DNA from: Hepsetus odoe
Taxonomy: Eukaryota > Chordata > Actinopteri > Characiformes > Hepsetidae
DNA length: 64,000 nucleotides
Reading direction: 5' to 3'
Assembly: GCA_017165825.1 (NCBI GenBank)
Contig: CM029379.1
Span: 16,395,956 to 16,459,955 of the forward strand
A program made the translations under genes and the position numbers. Below the pieces are notes generated by a model. That model had not been told where the DNA came from. It worked only from the letters and a program-made list of their open reading frames with translations, and ran no database searches. Position 1 is the first letter of the stretch; every line of letters starts with the position of its first letter. Below are positions 12,495-23,169 of this stretch, one piece after another.

Positions 12495-13669
12495 AGAGTA
12501 GAGTAGAGTAGAGTAGAGTAGAGTAGAGTGAGTGATCTTTTATTATCCACGAATGAAATTTGGGCGTTACAGGGCTCTTATAAAAAGACAGGTGTACAGA
12601 CAGAAAGAAAAAATATATAAAGATATAGAAAGAGGAACAGGAACAAGTACAGGAGGAGAAAAAGTAGAAGACTATAAAATAAATAATAATAAATTATCTA
12701 TCTATATATATCTATATATATATATACATATACATATCTACAAGAGTAATATACATGTTAATAATTCAAAGAAGTTTTGAATGAATTATACACATATAAA
12801 TAACAAGTAGCAAAATATAAATATAGCAAAAATATGAATAGAAATGTAATAATAAATAATAAATGTAATAAAACGTATTAGTAAGTAATAATATTAAATA
12901 ATAATAAATAATAATAATGCAATATACAATACAATAATAATATGTAATAATATACAATAATATACAACAATAATATATATAATATAATATATAATAATAA
13001 TAAACAAGCAATTAAAATGTTACTTGATGAGTTGTGGAGTCTTATTGCAGCAGGTAGGAATGACCTGCAGTGGCGGTCTTTAACACACTGTAGGTGTAAG
13101 GTCTGCTGCTAGACAGGCTGCTCAGTGCTCAAATGATCTCGTGTAGGGGGTGGGAAGTATTTGTCCATGATGGATATTGGTTTGGAGAACATCCTCTCCT
13201 CCCCTACCTCGATGGACTTGAGCAGGCAGTCAGGACTAGGCTGACCCTCTTGACCAGTTTGTTTTAGTTTTCCTCTGTCCTCACTGCAACTCTTCCACCA
13301 GCAGACCACAGCATAAAAAACAGCCGACGCTACCACAGTGTCATACAATGTCTTCATGAAGTTTTTGTTTACCCCAAAGGACCTCGTGGAGAGCGACTCA
13401 GGCCCTTTTTGTACAGAGCATTTGTGTTGGTGGACCAGTCCAGTTTATTGTTGATGTGGACACCCAGGTATTTGTACTCCTCGACCGTTTCAATGCACAA
13501 ACCTGGATGTCCACGGTGTGATGAGGGTGACTTCCTGCGAAGTCAATCACCAGCTCAACCGTCTTGCTGGCATTGATACTTAGATGGTTTTGATTGCACA
13601 CCATCTTACAAAGTCACTATTGACCTCCTGTATTCCTGCTCATTCCCCTCCGACCACGACCAGCAATTG
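12494..13669 (-). mobile_element. Rex1/CR1-like LINE fragment (RT C-terminus to 3' tail)
   Basis: The reverse strand reads 'CNQNHLSINASKTVELVIDF' (13398-13604) and 'KTLYDTVVASAVFYAVVCWW' (13109-13357), the end of a CR1/Rex1-type reverse transcriptase. Downstream is a long AT-rich 3' region (about 12600-13015) and a 3' (GAGTA)n tract at 12494-12530. It sits between two RTE copies whose sequence overlaps, so this is not a simple insertion into one element. Confidence 0.75.
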
Positions 13670-13671
13670 CA

Positions 13672-14815
13672 GTTCAACACCTCCCAGTGCCCGTGTTAAC
13701 TCCTGCCTGAATTCCACCTTGCAGTCCTCCTCCTTCAGCTTCCACCACTTGATCCTCGACTCTGCCCTCACTTTCCTCCTCTTCTTGACCTCCAAGGTCA
13801 TCCTACAGACCACCATCCTATGCTGTTTAGCTACACTCTCCCCTGTCACTACTTTGCAGTCTCTGATCTCTTTCAAACTGACCCTCCTGCAAAGAATATA
13901 ATCCACCTGTGAGCATCTTCCTCCACTCTTATACGTCACCCTGTGCTCCTCCCTCTTCTTAAAATAAGTATTAACTACAGCCATTTCCGTCCTTTTTGCA
14001 AAATCTACAACCATCTGACCTTCAGCATTCCTCTCCTTGACACCATGCCTACCCATCACCTCCTCATCACCTCTGTTCCCTTCACCAACATGACCATTAA
14101 AATCTGCACCAATCATCACTCTCTCTCACCTGGGTACACTCTCTATCACTTCATCTAACTCACTCCAGAATTTTTCCTTCTCTTTCATCCTACAACCAAC
14201 TTGTGGCGCATAAGCACTAACAACATTCATTATCACACCTTCAACTTCCAGCTTCAAACTCATCACCCTCCCTGACACCCTCTTCACTTCCAAAACACTC
14301 TCCACATACTCTTCCTTCAGGATAACACCTACTCCATTCCTCCTTCTATCCACACCATGGTAGAACAGTTTAAACCCCCCTCCAATACACCTGGCCTTAC
14401 TACCCTTCCATCTAGTCTCTTGCACACACAAAATGTCAACCTTCCTTCTCTCCATCAGATCAGCTAATTCTCTACCTTTACCAGTCATGCTGCCAACATT
14501 CAAAGTCCCTACTCTAACTTCCACTCTCCTCTCCTTCTCCCTCTGGACATGCCTTCCTCCTCTTCTTCTTCTTCTTTGGCCAACAGTAGTCCAATTTCCA
14601 CCAGCACCCTGTAGGCTAACAGCACTGATGGCGGTCGTTGTTAACCCGGGCCTCGACCGATCCGGTATGGAATTCTGTATCGTTGTCCGCATATTGACTT
14701 GGCAAAGTTTTACACCGGATGCCCTTCCTGATGTAACCCTCCCCATTTACCCGGGCTTGGGACCGACACGAAGAAATACAGTGGCTTGTGCATCCCTAGT
14801 GGCTGGGTTGACTAT
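13672..14815 (-). mobile_element. RTE-clade LINE, copy 3 (5' end with endonuclease)
   Basis: The best preserved endonuclease of the family in this window. In order it shows 'VGTLNVGSMTGKGRELADLM', 'CVQETRWKGSKARCIGGGF' (catalytic Glu), 'GVILKEEYVESVLEVKR', 'VVSAYAPQVGCRMKEKEKFW', then after a frame break near 14120 'GADFNGHVGEGNRGDEEVMG', 'SQVDYILCRR' and 'KQHRMVVCRM' (catalytic His). The 5' end near 14815 is shared with copy 1. The reverse transcriptase half is absent; the copy ends at about 13672 against the CR1-like fragment. Confidence 0.88.
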
Positions 14816-15355
14816 GTAATACATAATATGTAATATATTATTTCAATACTTTTTTCATCTAAACGGGTTTAAAATGCAATTTAGCCATTTGAGTTTGAAA
14901 CAGCACTGCAAATATGCACATAAATGGAGATACATTTACTTTGGTTAATCTTCAAATTTAGCTTTAAGTTATCAGGCTATCAGTGACAGTATAACTACAG
15001 GTTTTTATTTCTGGCAGTATTCCAGCTCATATAAAAGATCAGATATCCTTTGTCACAGTTGTTCCCAATCCCAGCAATGATGATTTCATATTCTGTCTCA
15101 CCTAACACACTTCATTTCACTTATTAACAAATGAACTCCTCTAAGTTTTGAGTTGAAGAGGAACTAAGAGGAGGCAATTTAAGTGAGATTTTTTAATTTA
15201 TAAGAGTAAACTCACAATGAATTCATTTAGAGAAAGGTCAAATAAAGTAAAAGTCTGGGTTTTTAATTTAATTTGTTTTATTTTGCATATAAAGACAATG
15301 GCATTTCATGATAAAGACATTGATAGAAATAATCACATTTTTTTTTTTTTCCCCC
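14816..15355. other. No recognised feature
   Basis: AT-rich, with a poly-T run just before the LTR at 15340-15350. No gene seen. Confidence 0.5.
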
Positions 15356-15709
15356 TGTCACGTGTGGGGTGTTTTGGGCACGCTTTAGGGCGCTCTGCTG
15401 ACTGAGCACACCGGAGCCTAAGCAGGCACAGGTGTGCATCATTGGGGCTGACTATTTAAGCCCCGATGAGTCAGAGCAGAGCGCGGCTCATTGGATAGGC
15501 TAAGCCTATGTGTAAGGGTGGTTCTGGTTTAGGTTTAGGTTTAGGTTTAGGTTTAGGTTTTTGGGATCTGTATCACTTGGTCCTGTTCGCAGGTTCTGCT
15601 TCGAACTGCAGCCCTTGTGTCGTGCTTTTGTAACCTGTGTACAATAAAACAGTGCTCCGAAACTCCTGGCTCCACTCTGGCGTCCTTCTGGTACCCCGCC
15701 ACCGTTACA
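15356..15709 (+). mobile_element. 5' LTR of an LTR retrotransposon
   Basis: Begins TGTCACG and ends CGTTACA, i.e. TG...CA, 354 bp. It contains a TATA-like 'actatttaag' at 15451-15460 and a polyadenylation signal AATAAA at 15643-15648. A (TTTAGG)n run lies at about 15530-15560. The same LTR type occurs inverted at 43043-43523, whose terminal and TATA-region sequences match by reverse complement. A primer-binding site after 15709 is not obvious; 'gagcccccaaaactggga' follows. The element continues to gap 1. Confidence 0.85.
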
Positions 15710-15712
15710 GAA

Positions 15713-16009
15713 ATGAGCCCCCAAAACTGGGACGTCAGGAGCCATGAGGAGTGTCTGGAGGAGCTAGAGCGAGCACTGGGAGCCCAGATTGAGGACCTCC
15801 GAGCAGCGCTGCCATCGTGGCAGCTGGGGCGTTGCGAGCGGAGCGGTGAAGTGCAGAGAGTCACCGCCACTGAGATCTCGCGATGCCTGGACCTGCTGGA
15901 TCGCTCAATCCAGCTCGCTCCCTCGCTGGAGTTCAGCGAACGGCTGAAGGAGTGCTGTCGGGCGGAGAGGGCGGCTCGGGCCCTGGTGGAGGTAATGTTA
16001 TCGGGGTGA
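15713..16009 (+). CDS. Short retrotransposon leader/gag-like frame
   Basis: A 98-codon frame begins with an ATG 4 bp after the LTR ('MSPQNWDVRSHEECLEELER') and ends 'ALVEVMLSG'. It is charged and predicted helical, with no zinc knuckle, protease or polymerase motif. The position directly after the 5' LTR suggests the N-terminal part of a gag-like product. The stop at 16009 precedes a tandem-repeat block, so either the frame is broken here or the element carries a short first ORF. Function is not known. Confidence 0.45.
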   Translation: MSPQNWDVRSHEECLEELERALGAQIEDLRAALPSWQLGRCERSGEVQRVTATEISRCLDLLDRSIQLAPSLEFSERLKECCRAERAARALVEVMLSG

Positions 16010-16013
16010 CCCC

Positions 16014-16680
16014 TCGCGGAAGCGGCTTCGTTTACGCCCCTTTCTTTACCCCTTTCTAAACCGACCCCCGCTCTCTTTCCGACTCCTGCTCTCCACCAAC
16101 CGCAACACTGGATACCCGCCTCCTTCACCGATCACAGCGATCCATCCGTGGAGACAGCGCTGTGCTCCAATCACAGCAGTCCGTCCGCGGAGACCCCGCC
16201 CTATGTGAAAAACGGTCAGAAGAAGACGAAACCCAGCGAAAACAGGGAGAAAAGGGGCGATTCCTCGAGGAAGAGGCTTCGTTCGTGCCCCTTCCCTTTC
16301 CGGCTCCTGCTCTCCACCAACCACAACGCTGGGTGTCGGAGGAACCCACCTCTTTCACCAATCACAGCGGTCCTTCCGCGGAGACAGCGCTGTGCACCAA
16401 TCACAGCGATCCGTCCGCGGAGACCCCACCCTGTATGAAACACGGTCATCAGAGGGGAAAACCCCCGTGAAAACAGAGAAAAAAGGGACGATGCCTTGAG
16501 GAAGAGGCTTCGTTCGCGCCTCTTTCTTTTCCGGCTGCAGTGGAACCTGCTGCATTCACCAATCACAGCGCCCCATTCGCGAAGACAGCACTCTGCACCA
16601 ATCACAGTGCCCCATTCGCGAAGACAGCACCCAGCTCCAATCACAGCGCTCCATCAGCGAAGGCGGTGCCAAACAAGGAA
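16014..16680 (+). repeat. Three ~235-250-bp tandem units with six CCAATCACAG motifs
   Basis: Units start near 16014, 16264 and 16497, each with a version of 'gaagaggcttcgttcg'. Inside each are ~39-bp subrepeats containing CCAATCACAG (16167, 16358, 16397, 16559, 16598, 16637). In one plus frame the subrepeats encode 13-residue units such as 'TNHSDPSAETPPC' and 'TNHSAPFAKTALC'. The block lies in the leader of the LTR element. It can be read as a CCAAT-box array, a repeat peptide, or neither. Confidence 0.8.
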
Positions 16681-17031
16681 GCTACGGTAAAGAATTCTCT
16701 GTGCACAGTTAATAGAGATAAAGAATTCTCCCGGCTCAGAGGAGCCATTTCAGGCAGGAGTATTAACTGCAAGAGTCCAGGATTTAGAACACGATCTACA
16801 GGAATCTCAGAAGGTCTGGCTGTCTGTTCCGGGCGCAGAAAGACAGAACAAAAACATGTTAGTCGAGCAGCTCCAGGAAATAGAGGCGGAGCTCCTCATC
16901 AAGAATCAAGAAATCAGTACACGAAGTCTGAATCTGGCCGCCTTGCAAACGAAGTGTGAAAAATTAGAGGAGGACAACGCCTCTCTTCAGGCTGTGACAC
17001 ACCAGCTGCAGGTGAGTCACCAATCTCAAAT
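16681..17031 (+). CDS. Coiled-coil frame of the LTR element, cut by gap 1
   Basis: A frame readable before and through 16856 encodes an alpha-helical heptad-rich segment: 'LVEQLQEIEAELLIKNQEIS', then 'LQTKCEKLEEDNASLQAV'. It ends at the N run at 17032. Coiled-coil followed by Gln-rich sequence is similar in style to the C-terminal half of the frame at 43698-45992. This may be a gag-like structural protein of the element. No polymerase motif is visible before the gap. The exact start is uncertain; an in-frame ATG is at 16856. Confidence 0.5.
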
Positions 17032-17531
17032 NNNNNNNNNNNNNNNNNNNNNNNNNNNNNNNNNNNNNNNNNNNNNNNNNNNNNNNNNNNNNNNNNNNNN
17101 NNNNNNNNNNNNNNNNNNNNNNNNNNNNNNNNNNNNNNNNNNNNNNNNNNNNNNNNNNNNNNNNNNNNNNNNNNNNNNNNNNNNNNNNNNNNNNNNNNNN
17201 NNNNNNNNNNNNNNNNNNNNNNNNNNNNNNNNNNNNNNNNNNNNNNNNNNNNNNNNNNNNNNNNNNNNNNNNNNNNNNNNNNNNNNNNNNNNNNNNNNNN
17301 NNNNNNNNNNNNNNNNNNNNNNNNNNNNNNNNNNNNNNNNNNNNNNNNNNNNNNNNNNNNNNNNNNNNNNNNNNNNNNNNNNNNNNNNNNNNNNNNNNNN
17401 NNNNNNNNNNNNNNNNNNNNNNNNNNNNNNNNNNNNNNNNNNNNNNNNNNNNNNNNNNNNNNNNNNNNNNNNNNNNNNNNNNNNNNNNNNNNNNNNNNNN
17501 NNNNNNNNNNNNNNNNNNNNNNNNNNNNNNN
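17032..17531. other. Assembly gap 1 (500 N)
   Basis: A run of exactly 500 N, a placeholder of unknown true length. It hides the rest of the LTR element and the left limit of an inverted repeat arm. Confidence 0.99.
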
Positions 17532-17945
17532 TGTGTGGAGTGTGTGTCCGTGATGGAGAACTAGTAGAGACGGTGATGAAAGTGAAGCGGTGAAGTTCAT
17601 GTGGATTATTTTCAGTAGATTGTTTTTATTGGAGTTGAAGTTCGAGGCTTTAATAGTCTTTAATTCTATTAATATGGAGTGAGATTCAGTTCACTCTCAG
17701 CACAGACAGACGCTCCAGACGTCCTTCAGAGGAGACACGTCTCACTTTACACTCTCAGTACACTCCTGTACTTTTACTTTACACTCTCGGTACATTCCTG
17801 TACTTTTACTTTACACTCTCAGTACATTCCAGTACTTTTACTTTACACTCTCAGTACATTCCTGTACTTTTTACTTTACACTCTCAGTACATTCCTGTAC
17901 TTTTTACTTTACACTCTCAGTACATTCCTGTACTTTTAACTTAAT
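17532..17945 (+). repeat. Left arm of a long inverted repeat, with minisatellite
   Basis: 17532-17750 is the reverse complement of 23745-23966 with few differences. It is followed by about six or seven 30-bp minisatellite units based on 'tttacactctcagtacattc', also inverted relative to 23175-23760. The arm begins directly at the gap. Confidence 0.9.
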
Positions 17946-18782
17946 ACTCTGAGTGCATTCCTACATTTTTTTTCTTGTATCTTGTACTGGAGGAGAGAAT
18001 GACTGGACTTGACCAATAATTGAGCTTTAAAGATGTAAATGTGTCTTTGCTGATCGACTACATTGGACGCACAGTTGATTTACCCAGTCGTTCCTTTTGA
18101 TCCCTCTCGTTCTCTCGTTCATTCTCAGTTTGTTGTTAAAGACAGAGGATGATGCCACGCCCTGGCCTGTTCAGCTTCTGTTCGTACAGGTGAATCCAGG
18201 TGAGTTTCAACCTCCTATAGAGGCTCCCCCCAGCTTTTTGGTCTCAAAACACAATGCTTTCTTGTCCCAGGTGGACAGAGTGAAAGCCGGGCGTGTTCAG
18301 GAAACTGTGCTGTAATCTGGGACTGGAGTTGGATTCACACCTCAGAACCTCAGAGAGCAGCAGGACTCCACACGGCAGACACACCAACCGTCCCACGAGC
18401 AGGGGATGATGGGAAAAACAGAGAGAGTGTGTCACTTCAAAGTAGTGTTTTGGACAAAAATTAGATTTACTCAACCTCCCCAGTCTCCCCATCCCATCCA
18501 AAACCAGGAACAGGAAGAACAGGTCCTTGGTTGCTGTATTTAAGTAGAGTGCCTGGTATCTGTACTTTATATTTTGAATCATATTTTAACCCAAATATTT
18601 GCACTTCCTGCTCCTTCCTTTTCAGAACACTTCCTCTTTTTTTCGCACAATTATCTGTACTCGACTAAACCCCTTTTAGAGTTGGATCTCTGATGCTGAT
18701 GTGGAAAATAAAAGCTCTCTGTGCAAAAGTAACGCGAATCTGTAGTTTAGGTCAAACTGGTAAATTTGAAGCATTATCGCTC
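17946..18782. other. No recognised gene
   Basis: Short frames only. No protein family or known repeat recognised. Confidence 0.45.
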
Positions 18783-19140
18783 TAACTGTTACACTGCCTG
18801 GCCACTTTATTAGAAACCCCTCCCTTGCAAAATCACCAATCTGCTGGAGAGTCTGCAGTTATTCTGTTTTCCTCACGGTATCTTCCCAGCAGGCACTTTC
18901 GCTCGTCCAGTGTGGAGTTTATTTTTTATTTTTGCAGTCATCTGTGAGATGTACTGATCACCAACATAATCAATATAGCAACTGGAATAACCGCCACCGA
19001 TCTAGGCCTTCGTGAATGAGTGGCTACAGTCTCTCCTCTCTTGTTTTTTCCTCTCTCTCTCTCTCTCTCTCTCCCTTTACTGCCATAAAGTGGTTAAATC
19101 TAGCCATTATACTGTGCAAACAGTTCTAATCTATTAGCCG
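18783..19140 (+). mobile_element. DNA-transposon end remnant
   Basis: Starts with 'ctgcctggccactttattag', resembling the terminal repeat of fish Tc1-like or related elements. Related ends occur at 30600-30665 ('aataaagtggcca' twice). The interior has no readable transposase. A (CT)n run is at 19050-19073. Confidence 0.4.
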
Positions 19141-19190
19141 GATGTTTGAATTCACAATGGTTGATATCAGCATGGATGTTAGATCAATCG

Positions 19191-19192
<2 letters not shown>

Positions 19193-19236
<44 letters not shown>
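19193..19236 (+). repeat. (GT)n microsatellite
   Basis: Uninterrupted GT dinucleotide run of about 44 bp. Confidence 0.95.
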
Positions 19237-19238
<2 letters not shown>

Positions 19239-19331
19239 CTGAAAAAGTTCTGGTTCTGATAGAAAGGTGTCAGAGCACACAGTGCAGCTGCAGACAGGTC
19301 AGAGTGTCCATGCTGTCTCCTATTACATGGA

Positions 19332-19495
19332 CCAGTAGGTTGATCAGGGTACCGTCCCCATCACTGCAACCCGAGTGATGGATATGTCTGCCCCCTGCTG
19401 GACGGTGTGTGTGATTTTAATACAGAGGACGTGTTTATTGTGGTTCACTGTGTTCACAGTGGCTTACAGCCACTTTCACTTCACTTTCAGTGTTG
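19332..19495 (+). mobile_element. SINE family 2, 5'-truncated
   Basis: Contains 'gggtaccgtccccatcactg', 'ctgccccctgctggac', 'ttgtggttcactgtg' and the 'cactttcacttcac' tail. Confidence 0.75.
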
Positions 19496-19857
19496 TTAGT
19501 GAAAGCTGTCTTTTAGTGAAACAACGTTGCGTCTGGTTTGCAGGAAGTGACCCTTGATGTACGTTTGAAGCCTGAACTCACTCTGGAATGACACCGCAGG
19601 TTTATTGATCTGTGTCGTTAATCGCCCAAATGAATCCAGACTGGCAGCCGTTAATGGTTCGGACAACCGAGGCGGCCTGGGTGACTCAGGTGAGGTGTGT
19701 GTGCAGGGCTGCTGGGATTAGAGCTGTTTGAACTGGATTGAGGCAGATTGAGCTGCTTCTCTTTTCACCCCTCAGTTCTGAAAACTGAGCTGGACCTGCC
19801 TGCCAGAGAAAAGCCCTCTTTATGTAACAGTAGCAGCCAATAACACTTTTCTAGAGG

Positions 19858-20020
19858 GAGTGAAAGAGAAGAGCAAACACACACACATACACACACACTC
19901 ATTCTCTCTCTCACACACAAACACACACAAGCACTCATGCAAACACACACTCACTCACACACACTCACTTATTCTCTCTCTCTCACACACACACACACGC
20001 TGCTGTTTTTTATGTAGTAT

Positions 20021-20053
<33 letters not shown>

Positions 20054-20540
20054 AATAATAATAATTCATAATAAAACTAGATGGAGTGAAAGAGAAGAGC
20101 AAACACACACACATAGACACACACACGCACGCATGCACACGGACACACACACACTCACATACACACACAAACACTCACACACACACACACTCACTCACTC
20201 ACACACGAACACTCACACTCAAACATTCACACACACACTCACACACTCACTCACTCACTCACACGAACACTCACACTGAAACACTCACACACACAAACAC
20301 ATGCACACACACTCTCACACACACACTCACTCACAAACAAACGCTCACACACTCACACACACACACACACACACACTCACTCATACACACACAAACACAC
20401 ACTCACTCACATGCACGCATGCACGCACGCACGCACACACACACAAACACACACTTACTCATTCTCTCACACACACACACGCTGCTGTTTTTTATGTAGT
20501 ATAACAACAACAACAACAACAACAACAACAATAATAAAAA
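19858..20540 (+). repeat. CA-rich microsatellite block with a tandemly duplicated unit
   Basis: 'gagtgaaagagaagagcaaa' occurs at about 19858 and 20084, and 'tgctgttttttatgtagtat' followed by (CAA)n at about 20000 and 20483. The block is therefore a duplicated unit whose CA-rich centre has expanded in the second copy. Long frames rich in Thr and His here are repeat artefacts. Confidence 0.9.
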
Positions 20541-20544
20541 TTCA

Positions 20545-21060
20545 TAATAAAACTCTTAATGGGCCGGCACCTTCATATATTTGACAAAGTTATATATATA
20601 TATATAAAAATTTTCCTAGTATGAGAAAAAAAAGTGAAACAACTGATTGTTTTTAAACTTCAAATGACAACATGTAAATGAGTAACTAATATAAGAGATT
20701 CAGTCATTAGAAACATAATCAGCATCACCTACGAATGACTGAGTATTCAGAACATCTACGAAGGATTCAGTAACTTTCACAGATTATTCAGTATCTATAC
20801 ATTATTGAATATAAATAAAATTGATTTCCACTATACATTATTCTGTAGGATTTATTGCGTGTGTGTGTGTGTGTGTGTGTGTATGGGAGATATTAGATAC
20901 AGTAAATCTGTAACACGCTCTGAGGTGCAGCTCTGTTTACAGGTCTGTGTTTCTCTGCATTGTGTTTGTTTTTTAAACGGGGAAGTAAATCTCAGATGAA
21001 TAATAAATGACAGTTATTAATGATTCAGTTTCTGTAAAAACGGACTCAGGTTTTATCAGT
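20545..21060. other. AT-rich DNA with a (GT)n run at 20855-20883
   Basis: No gene seen. Confidence 0.5.
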
Positions 21061-21061
21061 T

Positions 21062-21470
21062 CAGCGCCCTCAGACCGGCTCTTCTGCAGGAGCTGCTGCT
21101 ACGAAGATTAAAGCTTCCCACTCAAACAGAGCTTCACCATTAGATCATCAACCTCCAGTTACAGTCACCAGTGACTCTTTTACTCTTACTGGAACTCATG
21201 CTTACTGGAATCATCACTACACTGGGTTTTTCTCTTTCTTTCTTTCCTTTTATTTCCACTGTCGACCAGAGGAGGACGGGTTCCCCTTTTGGGTCTTGGT
21301 TCCTCCCAAGGGTTCTTCCTCCTGTTTGGGGAGTTCTGCCTCTGTCGCCCTCGGTTTACCCGGCTGGGGCTCGGACCGGATTCTGTAAAGTTGCTTCGTG
21401 ACAACAACAGTTGTAAAAAGCGCTTTATAAATAAAGTTGACTTGACTTGATTTGACTTGATGATTAATGG
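21062..21470 (+). mobile_element. Dispersed retroelement 3' end (ACTTG-tail), copy 1
   Basis: Nearly identical to 34980-35365. It ends 'aaaaagcgctttataaataa' and then (ACTTG)n-like repeats, a common fish retrotransposon 3' terminus. No coding domain is present. The clade is not certain. Confidence 0.7.
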
Positions 21471-21645
21471 AAGAAGATCTGCACAAACAAGGAAACATTT
21501 CTGTCCTCCTATTGGCGCACGATCGTTGACTCTCAGTCACTGCTGATGGGTTTTTCATTTGAAATCCTTAATAAATGACAGTTATTAATGATTCAGTTTC
21601 TGTTATAAACTGACTCAGGTCTCAGGTAAATTGACCAGCATCTGG

Positions 21646-21962
21646 GGCAGCGCGCTGGTGCAGTAGGTGGCTCTGTCTCCTCACAGTGGTCCTGGGTTCG
21701 ATTCCCAGACTGTCCCTGTGTGTTTCCTCCAGGAGCTCTAGTTTTGCTTCCACCATCCAAACGCCTGCACGTCAGGTGGACTGGAGAGGCTAAATTGTGA
21801 TGCTGGAGATGCTAGGTGTGAGTGTGTGTCTGTGTGTGCGTGTGTGTCTGCCCTGTGATGGACTGTGCAGGGTGCTTCCCTGCCTTTCGCCCTGTGAGAC
21901 CTGGGATAGGCTCCAGCACCCTAATAAGGACAAGTAGCTATGAAAATGAGTGAGTGAGTGAG
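21646..21962 (+). mobile_element. DANA/HE1-like tRNA-headed SINE
   Basis: tRNA-like head with 'tggtgcagtaggtggctctg' and box B 'gggttcgattccc', then 'tccaggagctctagttttg', 'cacgtcaggtggactggaga', 'gggataggctccagcaccc' and a (GAGT)n tail. Same organisation as 62645-63025. Confidence 0.8.
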
Positions 21963-22431
21963 AATCCACCATTATTCAGTATCCACTATGAATTATTTTG
22001 TATGCACTATAAATTATTCACTATCCATTAATCCATTAAATCCATTAAACCTGCCCTTTACGCCCAATACGTGCCCTTGTTTTCTGTGATTTTTGCAGGT
22101 AATCATATAAAATGCTTTCGAGAAAAATATGAGGCACTGCGTCCATCTGATTGGTGGATTAAATCTGAATGATAGAAGATTAAATCTCGCACGTTGAGGC
22201 CTTCAGATTAGCTGATTTGCATGCTGATTAGCATCACTTGTATTATTTTATGATCGTTCTGTATTACTGCTCACACGCACAAACACAGGAGCACCTTTGT
22301 GCTGTTGTTGTCATGGCAACAACCCATCTGCCCATTTTTTGACCAATTTGCCCAAAGATTTAATAACTAGGATCATTTTGCTAAACTAGCACATCGTTAC
22401 TGAAGTTAGACCAGTTTAAATCACTAAACTA

Positions 22432-22740
22432 TTGCTGTGCAAAGGTTTTCAGACCCTTCCTTTATTTTTTTGCTTCCAGATGTTTTTGTATTTTTAACAG
22501 TTCTCGATGATGAAGGACAAAGTTTTTGTCTCTTATTTTCAGTCCTGAAAAGTTTCAGAGGCAGAAGCAGTGTGGGATCATCACAGAGAATGGAAAACAG
22601 CTGCCATCCAAAGAAGAACTTTGGCACTTCCTTCAAGAAGCCTGGAGAAGTGTTCCTAAAGATGACTTAAAGAAAGGAGCTGGTCTAAGAGAGTTGAGGC
22701 TGTGCTGAAGAATAAGGGTGGTGGTGGTGAATATTGACTT
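22432..22740 (+). mobile_element. Tc1/mariner remnant (transposase C-terminus)
   Basis: A terminal-repeat-like 'gctgtgcaaaggttttcag' at about 22433 is followed by a C-terminal transposase fragment: 'LWHFLQEAWRSVPKDD' (22526-22708) and, in another frame, 'RVEAVLKNKGGGGEY' then stop. This parallels the 'RIDAVLKAKGGHTKY' end of the element at 60155. Most of the transposase is missing. Confidence 0.6.
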
Positions 22741-23169
22741 TAAAGCTGGTTAGAATGAAACTCTGTGTTCAGATTGGAGTTACATGTGTTTGTACACAAA
22801 TCACTGACCTACTGTCTCACCTTCATGCAGAACAGAGAGAAAGGAGGACTGGTTGAAGACGTTCGAGCAGAACTGACTGTGAGGGAGTCCATGGCTTGCG
22901 TGAAAAACAGGTTGCTTTGATTATCTGCCTTTGCAGCCTCTGGCTTTGAGCCCCATTGACGCAGTTACAGCTCCTTCAGCTGTAACAATCTGTATGTGAA
23001 CAGATTAGTCAGAATAAAGTGCTCTGAGCAACGATGATGACATGCAGATTGTTGTCGACAGGCTTTGCAGGCTGAATACACAACCCATGACATTTGTGCA
23101 AGACAACCAGAGACGTTAAAGGTTCAGCAATTCATTCTTCCTACAGGTACTCTGGTTCAAGTAGAAGTA
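22741..23169. other. No recognised feature
   Basis: No supported gene or repeat. Confidence 0.45.

Noticed and set aside
15528..15565. Interstitial telomere
   Set aside because: The unit is TTTAGG, only about five copies, and lies within an LTR.
16856..17600. Frames spanning N runs at the three gaps
   Set aside because: The N stretch is not sequence; only the parts outside the gaps can be interpreted.
20086..20499. 137-codon Thr/His-rich frame
   Set aside because: Translation of CA repeats.
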